Notes under the pieces: generated by a model
What the model was told of the DNA's origin: nothing
Databases searched by the model: none
What the model saw: the letters and a program-made list of their open reading frames with translations, nothing else
NCBI GenBank assembly: GCA_945874665.1
Contig: CAMCHJ010000001.1
Coordinates: forward strand, 1 to 64,000
Direction: 5' to 3'
Origin: Chitinophaga pinensis
GTDB taxonomy: Bacteria; Bacteroidota; Bacteroidia; UBA7662
Length of the DNA: 64,000 nt
Shown: piece by piece, positions 11,255-21,133 of the stretch
Layout: each line of letters opens with the position of its first letter
How positions within the stretch are numbered: the first letter of the stretch is position 1
Made by a program: the position numbers and the translations under genes

Positions 11255-12106
11255 TTAAGTCGACTGAATAGGAAATACCAGTACCGGCACCTCTACTTTG
11301 TATACCAAATCGTCGATCACATCAGAGCCAAACAGGGTGTCAAGAATGCCGCGGTGCTCGCGCGATAGAATAATGAGGCCTGCATTTATGTCTTTGATGG
11401 CCGTTTCGATGCCGTTATCAATGTCGGAATTGTAAAACTGCTCAAAACGAATGTCTTTGTAAGCCACTTTTTGGCGCGTCAAGGTTTCAAAACCAGCCGC
11501 GCGCAACTGCTCTTCAAAGCCTTTCTTTTTGCTGATGTGCACGATGCTCAGGGTGCTCTTTAAGTCGCTCGCCAAGGCACATACCTTGCCTAATATGCTC
11601 AAATCGCCTTCGCGGTAATCGGTACCAAACAACATACTGCCAAACTGAATGCTAGGGTGCTTGGAGGTGGTGGCTAAAACAGGACTATTGGCCAAATCGA
11701 TAACCCCGCTGGTGGTATTGTCGAACACCAAACGGCGCAAACCCGTAGTAATGCGGTTGCCCATGCAAATGAGGTCGTAGCCCCCAGCACTGGCCTCTTG
11801 CACAATGCCATGCACCGGATTACCCACTACCATTTTCTCTTTGATGTCGATTTTTAAGCGCGCCAACAGGCTTTTGACTTTCTTCACTGCTTCCTTCAAA
11901 GCAGGTTTGGCTGATTTTTCGAGTTCCTGCTTCAGCTTGGCCTTGCGTAACTCGGTGCTGTAAGGCAACTCTATCACGTGCAAAATAGTGATTGAGCATC
12001 GGGTTACGCGTGCCAATTCACACGCAATTTCTAAGGCGCGGTCGGCTTTGTCACTGAAATCGGTAGGAACCAATATCTTTTTGAGGGATGCGTTTTTTTT
12101 GGCCAT
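11255..12106 (-). CDS. Universal stress protein
   Basis: UspA-like N-terminus KKILVPTDFSDKADRALEIA; tandem Usp domains. Confidence 0.88.
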   Translation of the reverse strand: MAKKNASLKKILVPTDFSDKADRALEIACELARVTRCSITILHVIELPYSTELRKAKLKQELEKSAKPALKEAVKKVKSLLARLKIDIKEKMVVGNPVHGIVQEASAGGYDLICMGNRITTGLRRLVFDNTTSGVIDLANSPVLATTSKHPSIQFGSMLFGTDYREGDLSILGKVCALASDLKSTLSIVHISKKKGFEEQLRAAGFETLTRQKVAYKDIRFEQFYNSDIDNGIETAIKDINAGLIILSREHRGILDTLFGSDVIDDLVYKVEVPVLVFPIQST

Positions 12107-12107
12107 T

Positions 12108-12941
12108 TTAATGGGTTATGTAGGCGAATAAATTTCCTGATTTCAAAATATGATCGGCAGTACTGCCGCTGAAAAAACGGGTGAGGCCGCTGCCACCATA
12201 TGCCCCCAAAACCACCAGCATATTGCCTTTTTGGGAGGAGAAATACGGGATTTCATCTTTCGGCTTGCCAATCAAGTCTACCACTTTTAAATCGTTAAAC
12301 CGCAGCTGAAGTATTTCTAACAAAGCATCCGGTAGCGGTTCCTTTTGCGCTTCTTTTTCGAAAACGCGCACGAAATAAGTAGGCCAAGTCTTGCATTTTG
12401 GCTTAAAATCGTGGTAAAATGCCTCGATGGCTTTCAAACTGCTGTCAGAGCCATCGTAGCAGAGCACTACGCCGTCTGGATTGTAACCTTGTTCAGGCAA
12501 CAGCACCATCGGACAAAATGCCTTGCTCAGCATGTCTTTTACCAGTTGCTGGTCACCATCCATGCTCAGGGTATTGTAAGCATGGTAACCCATCAGCATG
12601 AGATCGGCATACCGACTCTCTTCTACCAATTCAGCCACAGGATCGCCTTTTTGGAAGTGTACGCGAAATCGAATGCCCGCCGATTTACACTGCTCCACAA
12701 AATAATTAATGTTTTGGACGGTCTTTTTTTCGCTTTCGTTTAAGCTTTCTTTGATGATTTCGAAAGTATGCTCGTAATACACGGGCTCACCGCCCAGTAC
12801 GGTATAATAATCTACCAAGGTAAGGTCTTGCACAAATACGCCAGTTAATACGGCATTGTGCTCGCGCGCCATGCGGAAGGCCTGTTCTAATTGGTCCCCA
12901 GCATTAATGCTTTGGTCAACAACTAATAAAATCTTATCCAT
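12108..12941 (-). CDS. Universal stress protein
   Basis: Usp fold: KILLVVDQSINAGDQLEQA, C-terminal GAYGGSGLTRFFSGSTADHIL. Confidence 0.82.
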   Translation of the reverse strand: MDKILLVVDQSINAGDQLEQAFRMAREHNAVLTGVFVQDLTLVDYYTVLGGEPVYYEHTFEIIKESLNESEKKTVQNINYFVEQCKSAGIRFRVHFQKGDPVAELVEESRYADLMLMGYHAYNTLSMDGDQQLVKDMLSKAFCPMVLLPEQGYNPDGVVLCYDGSDSSLKAIEAFYHDFKPKCKTWPTYFVRVFEKEAQKEPLPDALLEILQLRFNDLKVVDLIGKPKDEIPYFSSQKGNMLVVLGAYGGSGLTRFFSGSTADHILKSGNLFAYITH

Positions 12942-13095
12942 GAGGCTTGCTTTAGGTGCCCTATAAAGTTAGGGAATATATTACTCCATTAAAAGCATGC
13001 AGAAAGATATAATATTTCAGTAACAAAAGATTTTAAGCTCATTTATAGTCATTGAGCGCACTGTAGTTGCAACAGTTCGACTCAACAGCCCGTCA

Positions 13096-13989
13096 TCAAA
13101 TCAACGCAATGCTCGCCACTCCAGTTAAAATGAGCACTTTTAAAATGGTGTTTACCCGCACAAAATGACTGGGTTTGCTGCTTTGGTAAATCAACAGCAG
13201 GGCATAAGCCAGCATCAAGGCACAAAAACCAAAATACCACAGCAACATTTGCATCGGCAAAAGCCAATACAGCCATAAAAAGGGCAAAAACGTAAGCAAC
13301 ATCAAGCCATACAACAAACGCTTGGTGGCCTTAATGCCGTGCGCTACTGGGAAGGTTTGGTAGCCAAATACCAAATCACCTTTCATGGCTTCTAGGTCTT
13401 TTACCACCTCACGAATGAGCGTAATCAGCAAGATAAAGGTGGCATAAATGAGGATCACTTGGTTTAAAAAGCCATAATACACACATACGGCGAAAAAAGC
13501 AGCGACCGTAAGCACCGCCGCTGCAATGTTTCCAAGCAAAGGCTTCTTTTTGAGTTTGTGGGAGTAAAACCAAAGTCCGAAGGCGAATACCCCATTGAAA
13601 ATAAACAGCTCCCACTTCAGGGTGGCGCTCAACAACATGCCCACAAAATTAATAAGCATCCAAGCGCGGATGGCCTCCGATTTGGAAATGATTCGGCCCA
13701 TGATCACCTCTGAAGGGCGATTGGCCATGTCTTTTTCAATGTCGTAAAAGGCGTTGATGATGTAACCACCGGCAATCACCAAGCCCGTGCTGACCACCAC
13801 GCCAAGCAGCTTAAAATCGAGCAGTACGGTCGAGAGCGGTGGATTGTTGTGCAGTATAAAATAAGCCGCCATGTACTGCGCCACAGCCACTACGAGCAGG
13901 TTATACCAACGTATGAGCGACAAAAAAGCCAGGAAGCGAATCAATCGAATGCGCTGTGCCTGGCTAAATATTTGGATGCGCGTGGCCAC
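13096..13989 (-). CDS. UbiA-family prenyltransferase (geranylgeranylglycerol-phosphate geranylgeranyltransferase-like)
   Basis: NAFYDIEKDMANRP (NxxxDxxxD) and DLEAMKGD motifs; polytopic; next to the mevalonate operon. Confidence 0.8.
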   Translation of the reverse strand: MATRIQIFSQAQRIRLIRFLAFLSLIRWYNLLVVAVAQYMAAYFILHNNPPLSTVLLDFKLLGVVVSTGLVIAGGYIINAFYDIEKDMANRPSEVIMGRIISKSEAIRAWMLINFVGMLLSATLKWELFIFNGVFAFGLWFYSHKLKKKPLLGNIAAAVLTVAAFFAVCVYYGFLNQVILIYATFILLITLIREVVKDLEAMKGDLVFGYQTFPVAHGIKATKRLLYGLMLLTFLPFLWLYWLLPMQMLLWYFGFCALMLAYALLLIYQSSKPSHFVRVNTILKVLILTGVASIALI

Positions 13990-14927
13990 TAGAAGCGGTA
14001 AATCACCTCAAGTTTATGCTCTTTGAGAAGTTTGCTGGCCTTTTCATAGTCTTGCGTGAAGCCTAAAATATAGCCCCCACCGCCTGAGCCACACAATTTG
14101 AGGTAGTAAGCACGCGAATCGATGCCCTGTTTCCATAATTGATGGAATAAATCGGGTATCATGGGCTTAAAATTGTCGAGGGCGAGCTGCGAAAGCTTCC
14201 GTAAGCTCTTAAACAACGGCTTTACATCGCCTTGCAAGAACGAATGGATGCACTCGTCGTTGTATTTTTTGAACTCGGTGCGGATCATGTTGCGGAAACC
14301 TTCTTGCTTCAGGCGCTCTAAAAAGAGATTTACCAAGGGCTGGGTTTCGCCAGGTTCGCCGGTATTGAGTAAGAAAATGGCCCCTGCACCAGCCTTTTCA
14401 GCTGGTAAACTCACAGTGCCGAGGTCCTTTTTATTGTCAATGAGAATTGGAATCTTAAGATAACAAATCAGCGGATCCATGCCCGAAGAACGGCCGTGGA
14501 AATAGGCCTCAAGCCGACCAAAGATGGCCTTCAACTGGGCAATTTGATCGCCCGTTAACTGGTCGTTGGCGTTGATTTTGGTGCGTGCATAGCGGTCGTA
14601 AATCCCCGCCACCAAAGCCCCAGAACTGCCAATGCCAAAGCCTTGCGGGATGCTGGAGTCGAAGTACATGCCTCCTTCCAAGTCGCTCGCAAGCTGCTGC
14701 AAATTCAGGGCTACCGGCAATTCATCTTTGAGCTGCAAGTCCTGCAAATAAGCTAAATACTTACGCAAATGGCCGTTGCTTTTTACCGCAACCTCTGAAT
14801 CGGAGGTGTCGAACGAAAAATGAGCTTGGTATTGACTGTATGGAATGCTCAAACCCATGGCGTCTTCGATGATGCCATATTCTCCAAAAAGGAGGATTTT
14901 CGCGTAATAAAGCGATTCTTTTATCAT
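13989..14927 (-). CDS. Mevalonate kinase-like GHMP kinase
   Basis: YAKILLFGEYGI, GFGIGSSGALVA, C-terminal LCGSGGGGYILGF. Confidence 0.85.
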   Translation of the reverse strand: MIKESLYYAKILLFGEYGIIEDAMGLSIPYSQYQAHFSFDTSDSEVAVKSNGHLRKYLAYLQDLQLKDELPVALNLQQLASDLEGGMYFDSSIPQGFGIGSSGALVAGIYDRYARTKINANDQLTGDQIAQLKAIFGRLEAYFHGRSSGMDPLICYLKIPILIDNKKDLGTVSLPAEKAGAGAIFLLNTGEPGETQPLVNLFLERLKQEGFRNMIRTEFKKYNDECIHSFLQGDVKPLFKSLRKLSQLALDNFKPMIPDLFHQLWKQGIDSRAYYLKLCGSGGGGYILGFTQDYEKASKLLKEHKLEVIYRF

Positions 14928-16009
14928 AAGTCGGCTTCTAAAAGCACAGGGCCTTGCCCAACAGCATCACAAATATACGCCTTTTGTTCGCAATAAGCGG
15001 CCAACTCGCTGTCGATGAACTGTTTGACCACGTTTTGGTAACTTGCAGGGTATAAAAGGTGCACATTAGCGCCAGCATCAAGTGTAAAATGCACAGGTAC
15101 AGCGTTTTGTTTTCTAAAGTCCCATATTTTTTCAATGATCGCTACGGTACCTGGCTTCATGAGCAAGAAATAAGGCTCGGAAGCCATCATCAAAGCATGT
15201 AACATGAGGGCCTCCGCCTCTACCAAAGCACCAAAAGCATCTAAATCGCCACTGGCCAAGATGGCTTCCATACGCATCATGCGGCTTTGGGCCTCGGCAA
15301 AGCGCTGGCTAGCAAAGGGGTGGCCATGCATGAGTCCGTGGCCCACGCTGCTGCTCACCGATTTTTGACCGGCATGGACTAACAAAATGGTGTCTTGGTA
15401 CGTGCTGAACACGGGATTTACTGCGCCCGTCCAGCGGGTACCGTAATCCTGACTCGAGCCCGGGAGCTCCGGATGCGCGCCCCACATCACCAAACCGCCA
15501 TACAATGAACGGCAGGCCGAACCAGAGCCAATGCGGGCAAAATAGCTGGCCGCTTGGTAAAAATCGTCATCGGGCTGCACCCGCGTACCATTGGCCAACA
15601 GCTGGTCGATGCTCAACAAATTGAGCGCCATGGCACTCATGCCCGAAGCCGAAGAAGCAATGCCACTGCTGTGCGGAAAGGTGTTGTGGGTATCGATGCG
15701 CAGAAAAAAATCTTGCAACCAAGGAAAGTCAGCGGCTATTTTTTGGAAAAAAGACTGAATTTTCGGCTCAAAAGCCTCGTTCCGCTGCCCATCCAAATAA
15801 ACCTCTAAACCTCCGCCTGCGCGGGGTTCAAACTGCACCCGAGTGTCGGTTTTGCAGGCATCGAGCGTAAAACTCACAGAAGCATTGGCAGGCTGTTGAA
15901 GACCTGTTTTTCCCCAGTATTTAATGAGCGCAATGTTTGATGGACTGGTCCAGCGCACGCTGCCACTCGCGGCCTCCCAGCTGTTTAAGGGTGTAAAAAA
16001 GGGCATCAT
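14924..16009 (-). CDS. mvaD: Diphosphomevalonate decarboxylase
   Basis: SNIALIKYWGK, SSGIASSASGMSA, GSGSACRSLYGG. Confidence 0.93.
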   Translation of the reverse strand: MMPFFTPLNSWEAASGSVRWTSPSNIALIKYWGKTGLQQPANASVSFTLDACKTDTRVQFEPRAGGGLEVYLDGQRNEAFEPKIQSFFQKIAADFPWLQDFFLRIDTHNTFPHSSGIASSASGMSAMALNLLSIDQLLANGTRVQPDDDFYQAASYFARIGSGSACRSLYGGLVMWGAHPELPGSSQDYGTRWTGAVNPVFSTYQDTILLVHAGQKSVSSSVGHGLMHGHPFASQRFAEAQSRMMRMEAILASGDLDAFGALVEAEALMLHALMMASEPYFLLMKPGTVAIIEKIWDFRKQNAVPVHFTLDAGANVHLLYPASYQNVVKQFIDSELAAYCEQKAYICDAVGQGPVLLEADL

Positions 16010-16920
16010 ATCATTTGGTCGTAGGCTACTACGGTTTTAAAAGCATTGTTTTGGAGCCAAGCGAGGGCTTCGGCAGGATCGGGAGCAGTGGCCAGCACGA
16101 AGTCGCCACCCCAAGCACCCAAGCTTTTTACTTGGCCAGGATAGGTGGCAAACAGCTGCTGCTGCACGGTTGAGCGGCGCAATTCGGCACTGAGCAGGGC
16201 TTCATGGGCTTCAAGCAAACCCGCAAATTCATCCAAGCTGGCGGCTGCTACAAGGGAACGGGTGAGGTCGCTCACCTCCTGCAACAAAGCCGCATGGGGC
16301 TTACCATTGCCGAGGTAGGCCTTTACTTCGCGGTCTGAAAACTGCTTTTGTCCGAGATAAACAAAGTACAATTGCGACTGAAAAGCAGGTTGAAAACGTA
16401 CTGGCGTTATTTGTGCTTTGCCGAGCTGCAGTTCATACAAAATAGGCCCTTCGGCGGTGGCGCATGCCAAGTCATAGCCGCTACCCGTTTGGGTACGATT
16501 AAAAAGGGCGTAAGGGGGAATGTCGAACCATTGTGCCAACAACGATACCAAGGTAGAACTGCTGCCCAAGCCCCAATGCCGATCGAATTCGAGCTTTGTT
16601 TGTACTAAAAGTCCTTGCAACCCCGCCCGCATGCTGGGCTGCAATGCCAAAGCAGCTTGCAACATCTGACTAAGCTTGTTGGCCACCACAGCATCGGTGC
16701 TGCGGGTGCAGTGTAAATCTGGTAAGCGGAAATGAGCTTCAAACCACTTTTGGCCAGCTGCGTCCCAAGACTGCCACCACAAATCTTGGCCATTATTGGG
16801 GTGCAGCTCGAGCCATTGTCCTGCTCGGGTAGGCACGGCCAATGCTGTAGCCCCATGCAGCACCACATATTCGGCGGTGAGCAGCAGCTTGCCATGTGCG
16901 TAGTAGCGGGCTGTTTGCAC
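16006..16920 (-). CDS. GYDIA family GHMP kinase
   Basis: YAHGKLLLTAEYVVLHGATALAVP, GLGSSSTLVS, and GSGYDLACATAEGPILY (GYDIA motif). Confidence 0.88.
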   Translation of the reverse strand: MQTARYYAHGKLLLTAEYVVLHGATALAVPTRAGQWLELHPNNGQDLWWQSWDAAGQKWFEAHFRLPDLHCTRSTDAVVANKLSQMLQAALALQPSMRAGLQGLLVQTKLEFDRHWGLGSSSTLVSLLAQWFDIPPYALFNRTQTGSGYDLACATAEGPILYELQLGKAQITPVRFQPAFQSQLYFVYLGQKQFSDREVKAYLGNGKPHAALLQEVSDLTRSLVAAASLDEFAGLLEAHEALLSAELRRSTVQQQLFATYPGQVKSLGAWGGDFVLATAPDPAEALAWLQNNAFKTVVAYDQMI

Positions 16921-16922
16921 GC

Positions 16923-18275
16923 TTATGCTTGTTTTTTACCTGGTAAAATCTGTACAGCTGGTTCGCCGCGCAGCTTCTTTAAAAATTCAGCTACCGCTTG
17001 AAAACTCACCACTTTATCGCTGAAATAGGTCTTTGCCCGCTCCTTTTCCATATCTCCAGCTTCTAACTGGTTGAGGATGTTGAGCAGGTGCATTTTCATA
17101 TGCCCTTTTTGAATGCCTGTGGTGACGAGCGACTTTACCGCTGCAAAGTTTTGGGCCAAGCCCACCGCGGCAGTAATCATCATGAGCTCTTCGGCATTGG
17201 GATGGCCCAACAATTCATGAGAGAACTTCACCATGGGATGCAAAGTGGTTAAGCCACCCACGGTGCCCAAGGCCAGCGGCACTTCTATCCAAAAACGGAA
17301 AATACCGTCTTTTACTTCTACGTTGGTCAAGCTGCGGTACTGTCCGTCGCGCGCGGCATAGGTGTGTGCGCAAGCTTCTACGGCTCTAAAATCGTTGCCT
17401 GTGGCCAGTACCACCGAGTCGATGCCGTTCATGATGCCCTTGTTGTGGGTGGTTGCCCGATATGGCTCAATATTAGCAATGCGAATGGCGCGGGTAAACT
17501 TCTCTATAAATTCTTCGTTGGTATAATCATCGCCATCAGCTAGCTGGTCAACCGCACAGCTTACTTCGCAGTGCACCAAACACTCAGGGGTATAATTACT
17601 GAGGATGCACATGACGATGGCCACCTCCTGCTCCTCGGCGGTAAAACGGGCATCTTGCTCGAGTGAACGACGCAAAATCCTCGCAAATTCTTCGAGGTTA
17701 GAGTTGATAAAATTGGCCCCCATGGCATCACGCGTTTCGAAAGTGGCGCGGAGTTGGTAATACCCGGGCTCTTGATCTGATTTGTTAACGAGTTGGATGT
17801 CGATGATTCCGCCGCCCCGCTTGCGCATATTGGCCGTTAGTTCTTCGGTGCCAGCTAGCAGCAGCGCGCGTAATTCAGGCATGTACGCTTGCAATTTCTC
17901 CGCGTCACCGTGCCAAATAAAATGCACCTGCCCTATTTTTTTGGTGGAAACCACATGCGCCTTAAAGCCCCCGCGTCCCAACCAAAATGCCGCGCTTTTG
18001 GAAGCTGCTGCTACCACAGAGCTTTCTTCGATCACCATCGGGATGGTGTACAGGCGATCGTTCAGCAAAAAGTTAGGCGACACGCCATAGGGCATGTAAA
18101 AGTTGGTGACGGTATTTTCGATAAACTCGTCGTGTAACTTCTGCACCTGCTCGTTGCTGTGCCAATAGTGGCTCAAGAGCTCATAAGCAGCTTCTGGATC
18201 CTTGAAAAACTGATTGGTAATCCACTCAATTTTACCAGCTTTAGATAATTTCGAAAAACCTTTGATGGGTTGCAT
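16923..18275 (-). CDS. Hydroxymethylglutaryl-CoA reductase, class II-like
   Basis: TTHNKGIMNGIDSVVLATGNDFRAVEA; LGTVGGLTTLHP; start chosen at MQPIKGFSKLSK. Confidence 0.94.
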   Translation of the reverse strand: MQPIKGFSKLSKAGKIEWITNQFFKDPEAAYELLSHYWHSNEQVQKLHDEFIENTVTNFYMPYGVSPNFLLNDRLYTIPMVIEESSVVAAASKSAAFWLGRGGFKAHVVSTKKIGQVHFIWHGDAEKLQAYMPELRALLLAGTEELTANMRKRGGGIIDIQLVNKSDQEPGYYQLRATFETRDAMGANFINSNLEEFARILRRSLEQDARFTAEEQEVAIVMCILSNYTPECLVHCEVSCAVDQLADGDDYTNEEFIEKFTRAIRIANIEPYRATTHNKGIMNGIDSVVLATGNDFRAVEACAHTYAARDGQYRSLTNVEVKDGIFRFWIEVPLALGTVGGLTTLHPMVKFSHELLGHPNAEELMMITAAVGLAQNFAAVKSLVTTGIQKGHMKMHLLNILNQLEAGDMEKERAKTYFSDKVVSFQAVAEFLKKLRGEPAVQILPGKKQA

Positions 18276-18291
18276 AGGCAAATTAATGGTA

Positions 18292-18299
18292 CAAAGTTA
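18292..18299 (-). promoter_or_regulatory. -7 box TAACTTTG for the mevalonate operon
   Basis: Matches TAnnTTTG about 17 nt upstream of the HMG-CoA reductase ATG. Confidence 0.55.
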
Positions 18300-18565
18300 G
18301 TCAATACCAACGGATTGCCCGCAGCAAGTAGACCTATTACAAACTCATCACATTAAAAAATGTTTTAATGGATGCGTTAAAATTCTTTTCGATAGCAGGC
18401 CGTACCGTACAGCCTCACATCTTAATGCCGCAACCACCTATTATCTCAGGCAAGCCATGCCTAATCAGCCCTATTTTGCTGCCCATTTTCGCTCCTGCTT
18501 TTTATTCCCCATTTTTGCTCCACCAAATCATAAATCATAAATCAAACTCTTAAATCATAAATCCC

Positions 18566-19234
18566 TTGAGCAGCCACCACATCATCCGCGACAAACAAGA
18601 ACCTGCCCTGGTGGTAGCGAACGGTGCGGCTTGCAGCGAAGCGCTGTTGGGCGAACTGCTTGAGTGGAGTCCTTACATTTTGGCCCTCGACGGCGCCCTG
18701 CCCCGCCTCACAGCACTAGGAATTAAGGTAGATGCGGTACTCGGCGATTTCGACAGCATGCCGCTTTGGGAGCAGGAAACGGCCTTACAACAGCCCATTC
18801 GGGTGGTGCACGCACCTAATCAAGACAAAACAGACCTAGAAAAAGGCCTCGATTTTTTATTGGAAGAAGGCCACCAGGCCGCCAACATCGTTTGGGCTAC
18901 GGGCCGGCGCGCCGATCACCACTTTGCCAACCTCAGCAATATGGTGAAGTACACCGGTCGCCTCAACCTCAACATGATCGACGATTTTTCACGCATTTAC
19001 CCCTTACCGCGGCATTTTCGCAAGTGGTACCCCAAAGGCAGCGTGATTTCGCTCTTGCCCATGGGACGCGTAGACGGCATCCACACCCAAAACCTGCTGT
19101 ATCCTCTGCATAACGAAGCGCTCGAGCTCGGCATCCGCATCGGCACCAGCAACGAGGTGCTGGAAGAGGGCTGGGTAGAAATTACGCACAACAGCGGGCA
19201 ATTGCTGCTGATGGAGTGCTTTGACGTGCGTTAG
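18566..19234 (+). CDS. thiN: Thiamine pyrophosphokinase (diphosphokinase)
   Basis: ALDGALPRL, AVLGDFDSM, QDKTDLEKGL, TGRRADHHFANL; TTG start. Confidence 0.9.
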   Translation: MSSHHIIRDKQEPALVVANGAACSEALLGELLEWSPYILALDGALPRLTALGIKVDAVLGDFDSMPLWEQETALQQPIRVVHAPNQDKTDLEKGLDFLLEEGHQAANIVWATGRRADHHFANLSNMVKYTGRLNLNMIDDFSRIYPLPRHFRKWYPKGSVISLLPMGRVDGIHTQNLLYPLHNEALELGIRIGTSNEVLEEGWVEITHNSGQLLLMECFDVR

Positions 19235-19237
19235 GCT

Positions 19238-19777
19238 TTACTCCTTTTGATAGCCTTTAATGGTAATGCGCTTACCTTGTTCAAAAAACTGTTCCAATTG
19301 CAGCGACAAGGCCAACACCATTTCTTCCTTACTAATGTCTCTTCCATAAAGATCTTCTACGCTTTTTTCTAGATGAGCCAGCTTATCTAATACCTCCCGA
19401 TGACTTAGATAGGTTACGCGCATCCGTTGAAAAGCCCGCATGATGAAAATATGAATGTCGATGGCTACATCGCTATTTAACACACCCGAAAGCATGCCTA
19501 TACCCAATTCCGTAAACACCAATGGAGGCTTTCTCCAGCCCATCACATCAGCATTGGAAATCACAATTTGTGATTTCCAATCTGCGAATTCTTCGGGTGA
19601 CAACTGAAACATAAAATCTTCGGGGAATCGCCTGATGTGCCTGCGAACAGATTGGTTTAACACCCTTGTTTCGACGCCATATAATTTGGCTAAATCGCGG
19701 TCGAGCATCACATGCCGACCCCTAATGAGGTAAATTTGCCTTGCAATTTCACCTTCGCTGTAAATGCCTGGTAACAT
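19238..19777 (-). CDS. ORF6N domain-containing DNA-binding protein
   Basis: IRGRHVMLDRDLAKLYGVETRVLNQSVRRHIRRFPEDFMFQL matches ORF6N. Confidence 0.92.
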   Translation of the reverse strand: MLPGIYSEGEIARQIYLIRGRHVMLDRDLAKLYGVETRVLNQSVRRHIRRFPEDFMFQLSPEEFADWKSQIVISNADVMGWRKPPLVFTELGIGMLSGVLNSDVAIDIHIFIMRAFQRMRVTYLSHREVLDKLAHLEKSVEDLYGRDISKEEMVLALSLQLEQFFEQGKRITIKGYQKE

Positions 19778-19851
19778 CTCTATTTTTTTGGAAGCAAGTT
19801 ACAAGGCGCTTTTATTAAATATTCAGCGACTTCTTTCGAAAACACAACAAA

Positions 19852-19878
19852 AAAGCCGTCCTTTTTGGGGACGGCTTT
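19852..19878 (-). terminator. Rho-independent terminator of the acyl-CoA dehydrogenase gene
   Basis: aaagccgtcc/ggacggcttt hairpin with a T-run on the minus strand. Confidence 0.8.
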
Positions 19879-19896
19879 GTCTGAATTATGCTCGTA

Positions 19897-21036
19897 TTAC
19901 TTCAATACCTCGCGTGCAATTACAATTTTTTGCACCTCTGAGGTTCCTTCGTAAATCTGGGTGATTTTGGCATCACGCATCATGCGTTCTACATGGTACT
20001 CTTTCACAAAACCGTAACCGCCGTGCACCTGCACAGCTTCTGTGGTAATGCGCATAGCGACAGACGAAGCAAATAATTTAGCTTGCGCACTGGCCATGAT
20101 GTAGTCCTCGTGCTGGTCTTTAAGCCAAGCCGCCTTCAAACACAACAAACGTGCGGCTTCAATTTCGGTAGCCATGTCGGCCAACTTAAACTGAATGGCC
20201 TGGTGGTTCATAATCTCGGTACCAAAAGCCTTGCGCTCTTTCGAATATTTTACTGATAGCTCAAAAGCACCACTGGCAATGCCCAAAGCTTGGGCTGCAA
20301 TGCCGATGCGACCACCGGCTAATACCTTCATGGCAAACTTAAAACCAAAGCCATCTTCTCCAATGCGATTGGCCTTGGGCACTTTTACATTGGTGAACAT
20401 GATGCTGTGGGTATCGCTGCCGCGGATGCCCATCTTATCTTCTTTTTTACCTATTTGAAAGCCTTCCCACTCCTTCTCTACAATAAAAGCATTGATGCCG
20501 CGGTGGCCTTTTTCCACGTCGGTTTGTGCCACTACAATGTAGGTAGAGGCGCTGTTGCCATTGGTAATCCAATTTTTGGTACCATTCAACTCGTAATAAT
20601 CGCCTTTATCGATGGCCGTGGTACGCTGTGAAGTAGCGTCTGAACCAGCTTCTGGCTCCGACAAACAGAAGGCGCCGATTTTGCGACCCGCTGCCAAATC
20701 TGGCAAATACTTGCTCTTTAGCTCGTCAGAAGCGTAGGTTTCAATGCCCCAACATACCAATGAGTTGTTTACCGACATACATACCGAAGCCGATGCGTCT
20801 ACTTTTGAAATCTCCTCCATGGCAAGCACATACGAAATGGTATCCATGCCGCCACCGCCGTACTCAGGACTCACCATCATGCCCATAAAGCCCAAATCAC
20901 CCATTTTACGGATTTGTTCGGTTGGGAATTTTTGTTCGTTGTCGCGCTCAATAACGCCCGGCAATAACTCGGTTTGTGCAAAGTCTCTAGCAGCTTGACG
21001 AATCATCAAGTGCTCTTCTGAAAGATTAAATTCCAT
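19897..21036 (-). CDS. Acyl-CoA dehydrogenase
   Basis: CLSEPEAGSDA, QVHGGYGFVKEYHVERMMRDAKITQIYEGTSEVQ. Confidence 0.95.
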   Translation of the reverse strand: MEFNLSEEHLMIRQAARDFAQTELLPGVIERDNEQKFPTEQIRKMGDLGFMGMMVSPEYGGGGMDTISYVLAMEEISKVDASASVCMSVNNSLVCWGIETYASDELKSKYLPDLAAGRKIGAFCLSEPEAGSDATSQRTTAIDKGDYYELNGTKNWITNGNSASTYIVVAQTDVEKGHRGINAFIVEKEWEGFQIGKKEDKMGIRGSDTHSIMFTNVKVPKANRIGEDGFGFKFAMKVLAGGRIGIAAQALGIASGAFELSVKYSKERKAFGTEIMNHQAIQFKLADMATEIEAARLLCLKAAWLKDQHEDYIMASAQAKLFASSVAMRITTEAVQVHGGYGFVKEYHVERMMRDAKITQIYEGTSEVQKIVIAREVLK

Positions 21037-21133
21037 TTGGTTCTTTTTTACATACATCAACAGCGTGACGCATGGCTGGTTTTACAAAACGCACAAATAT
21101 ACGGCGAAGGCCTGAAGTCTCAGTCTAAAAAGC

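Noticed and set aside
13006-13030. Half-match GTAAC-AAAA-GATTT upstream of the Usp gene at 12108
   Set aside because: Second arm matches only 3 of 5 bases and spacing to the -7-like element is wrong, so not counted in the regulon.
18528-18564. Short aaatcata repeats before thiN
   Set aside because: AT-rich near-repeats common in such intergenic regions; too short and irregular for an array.
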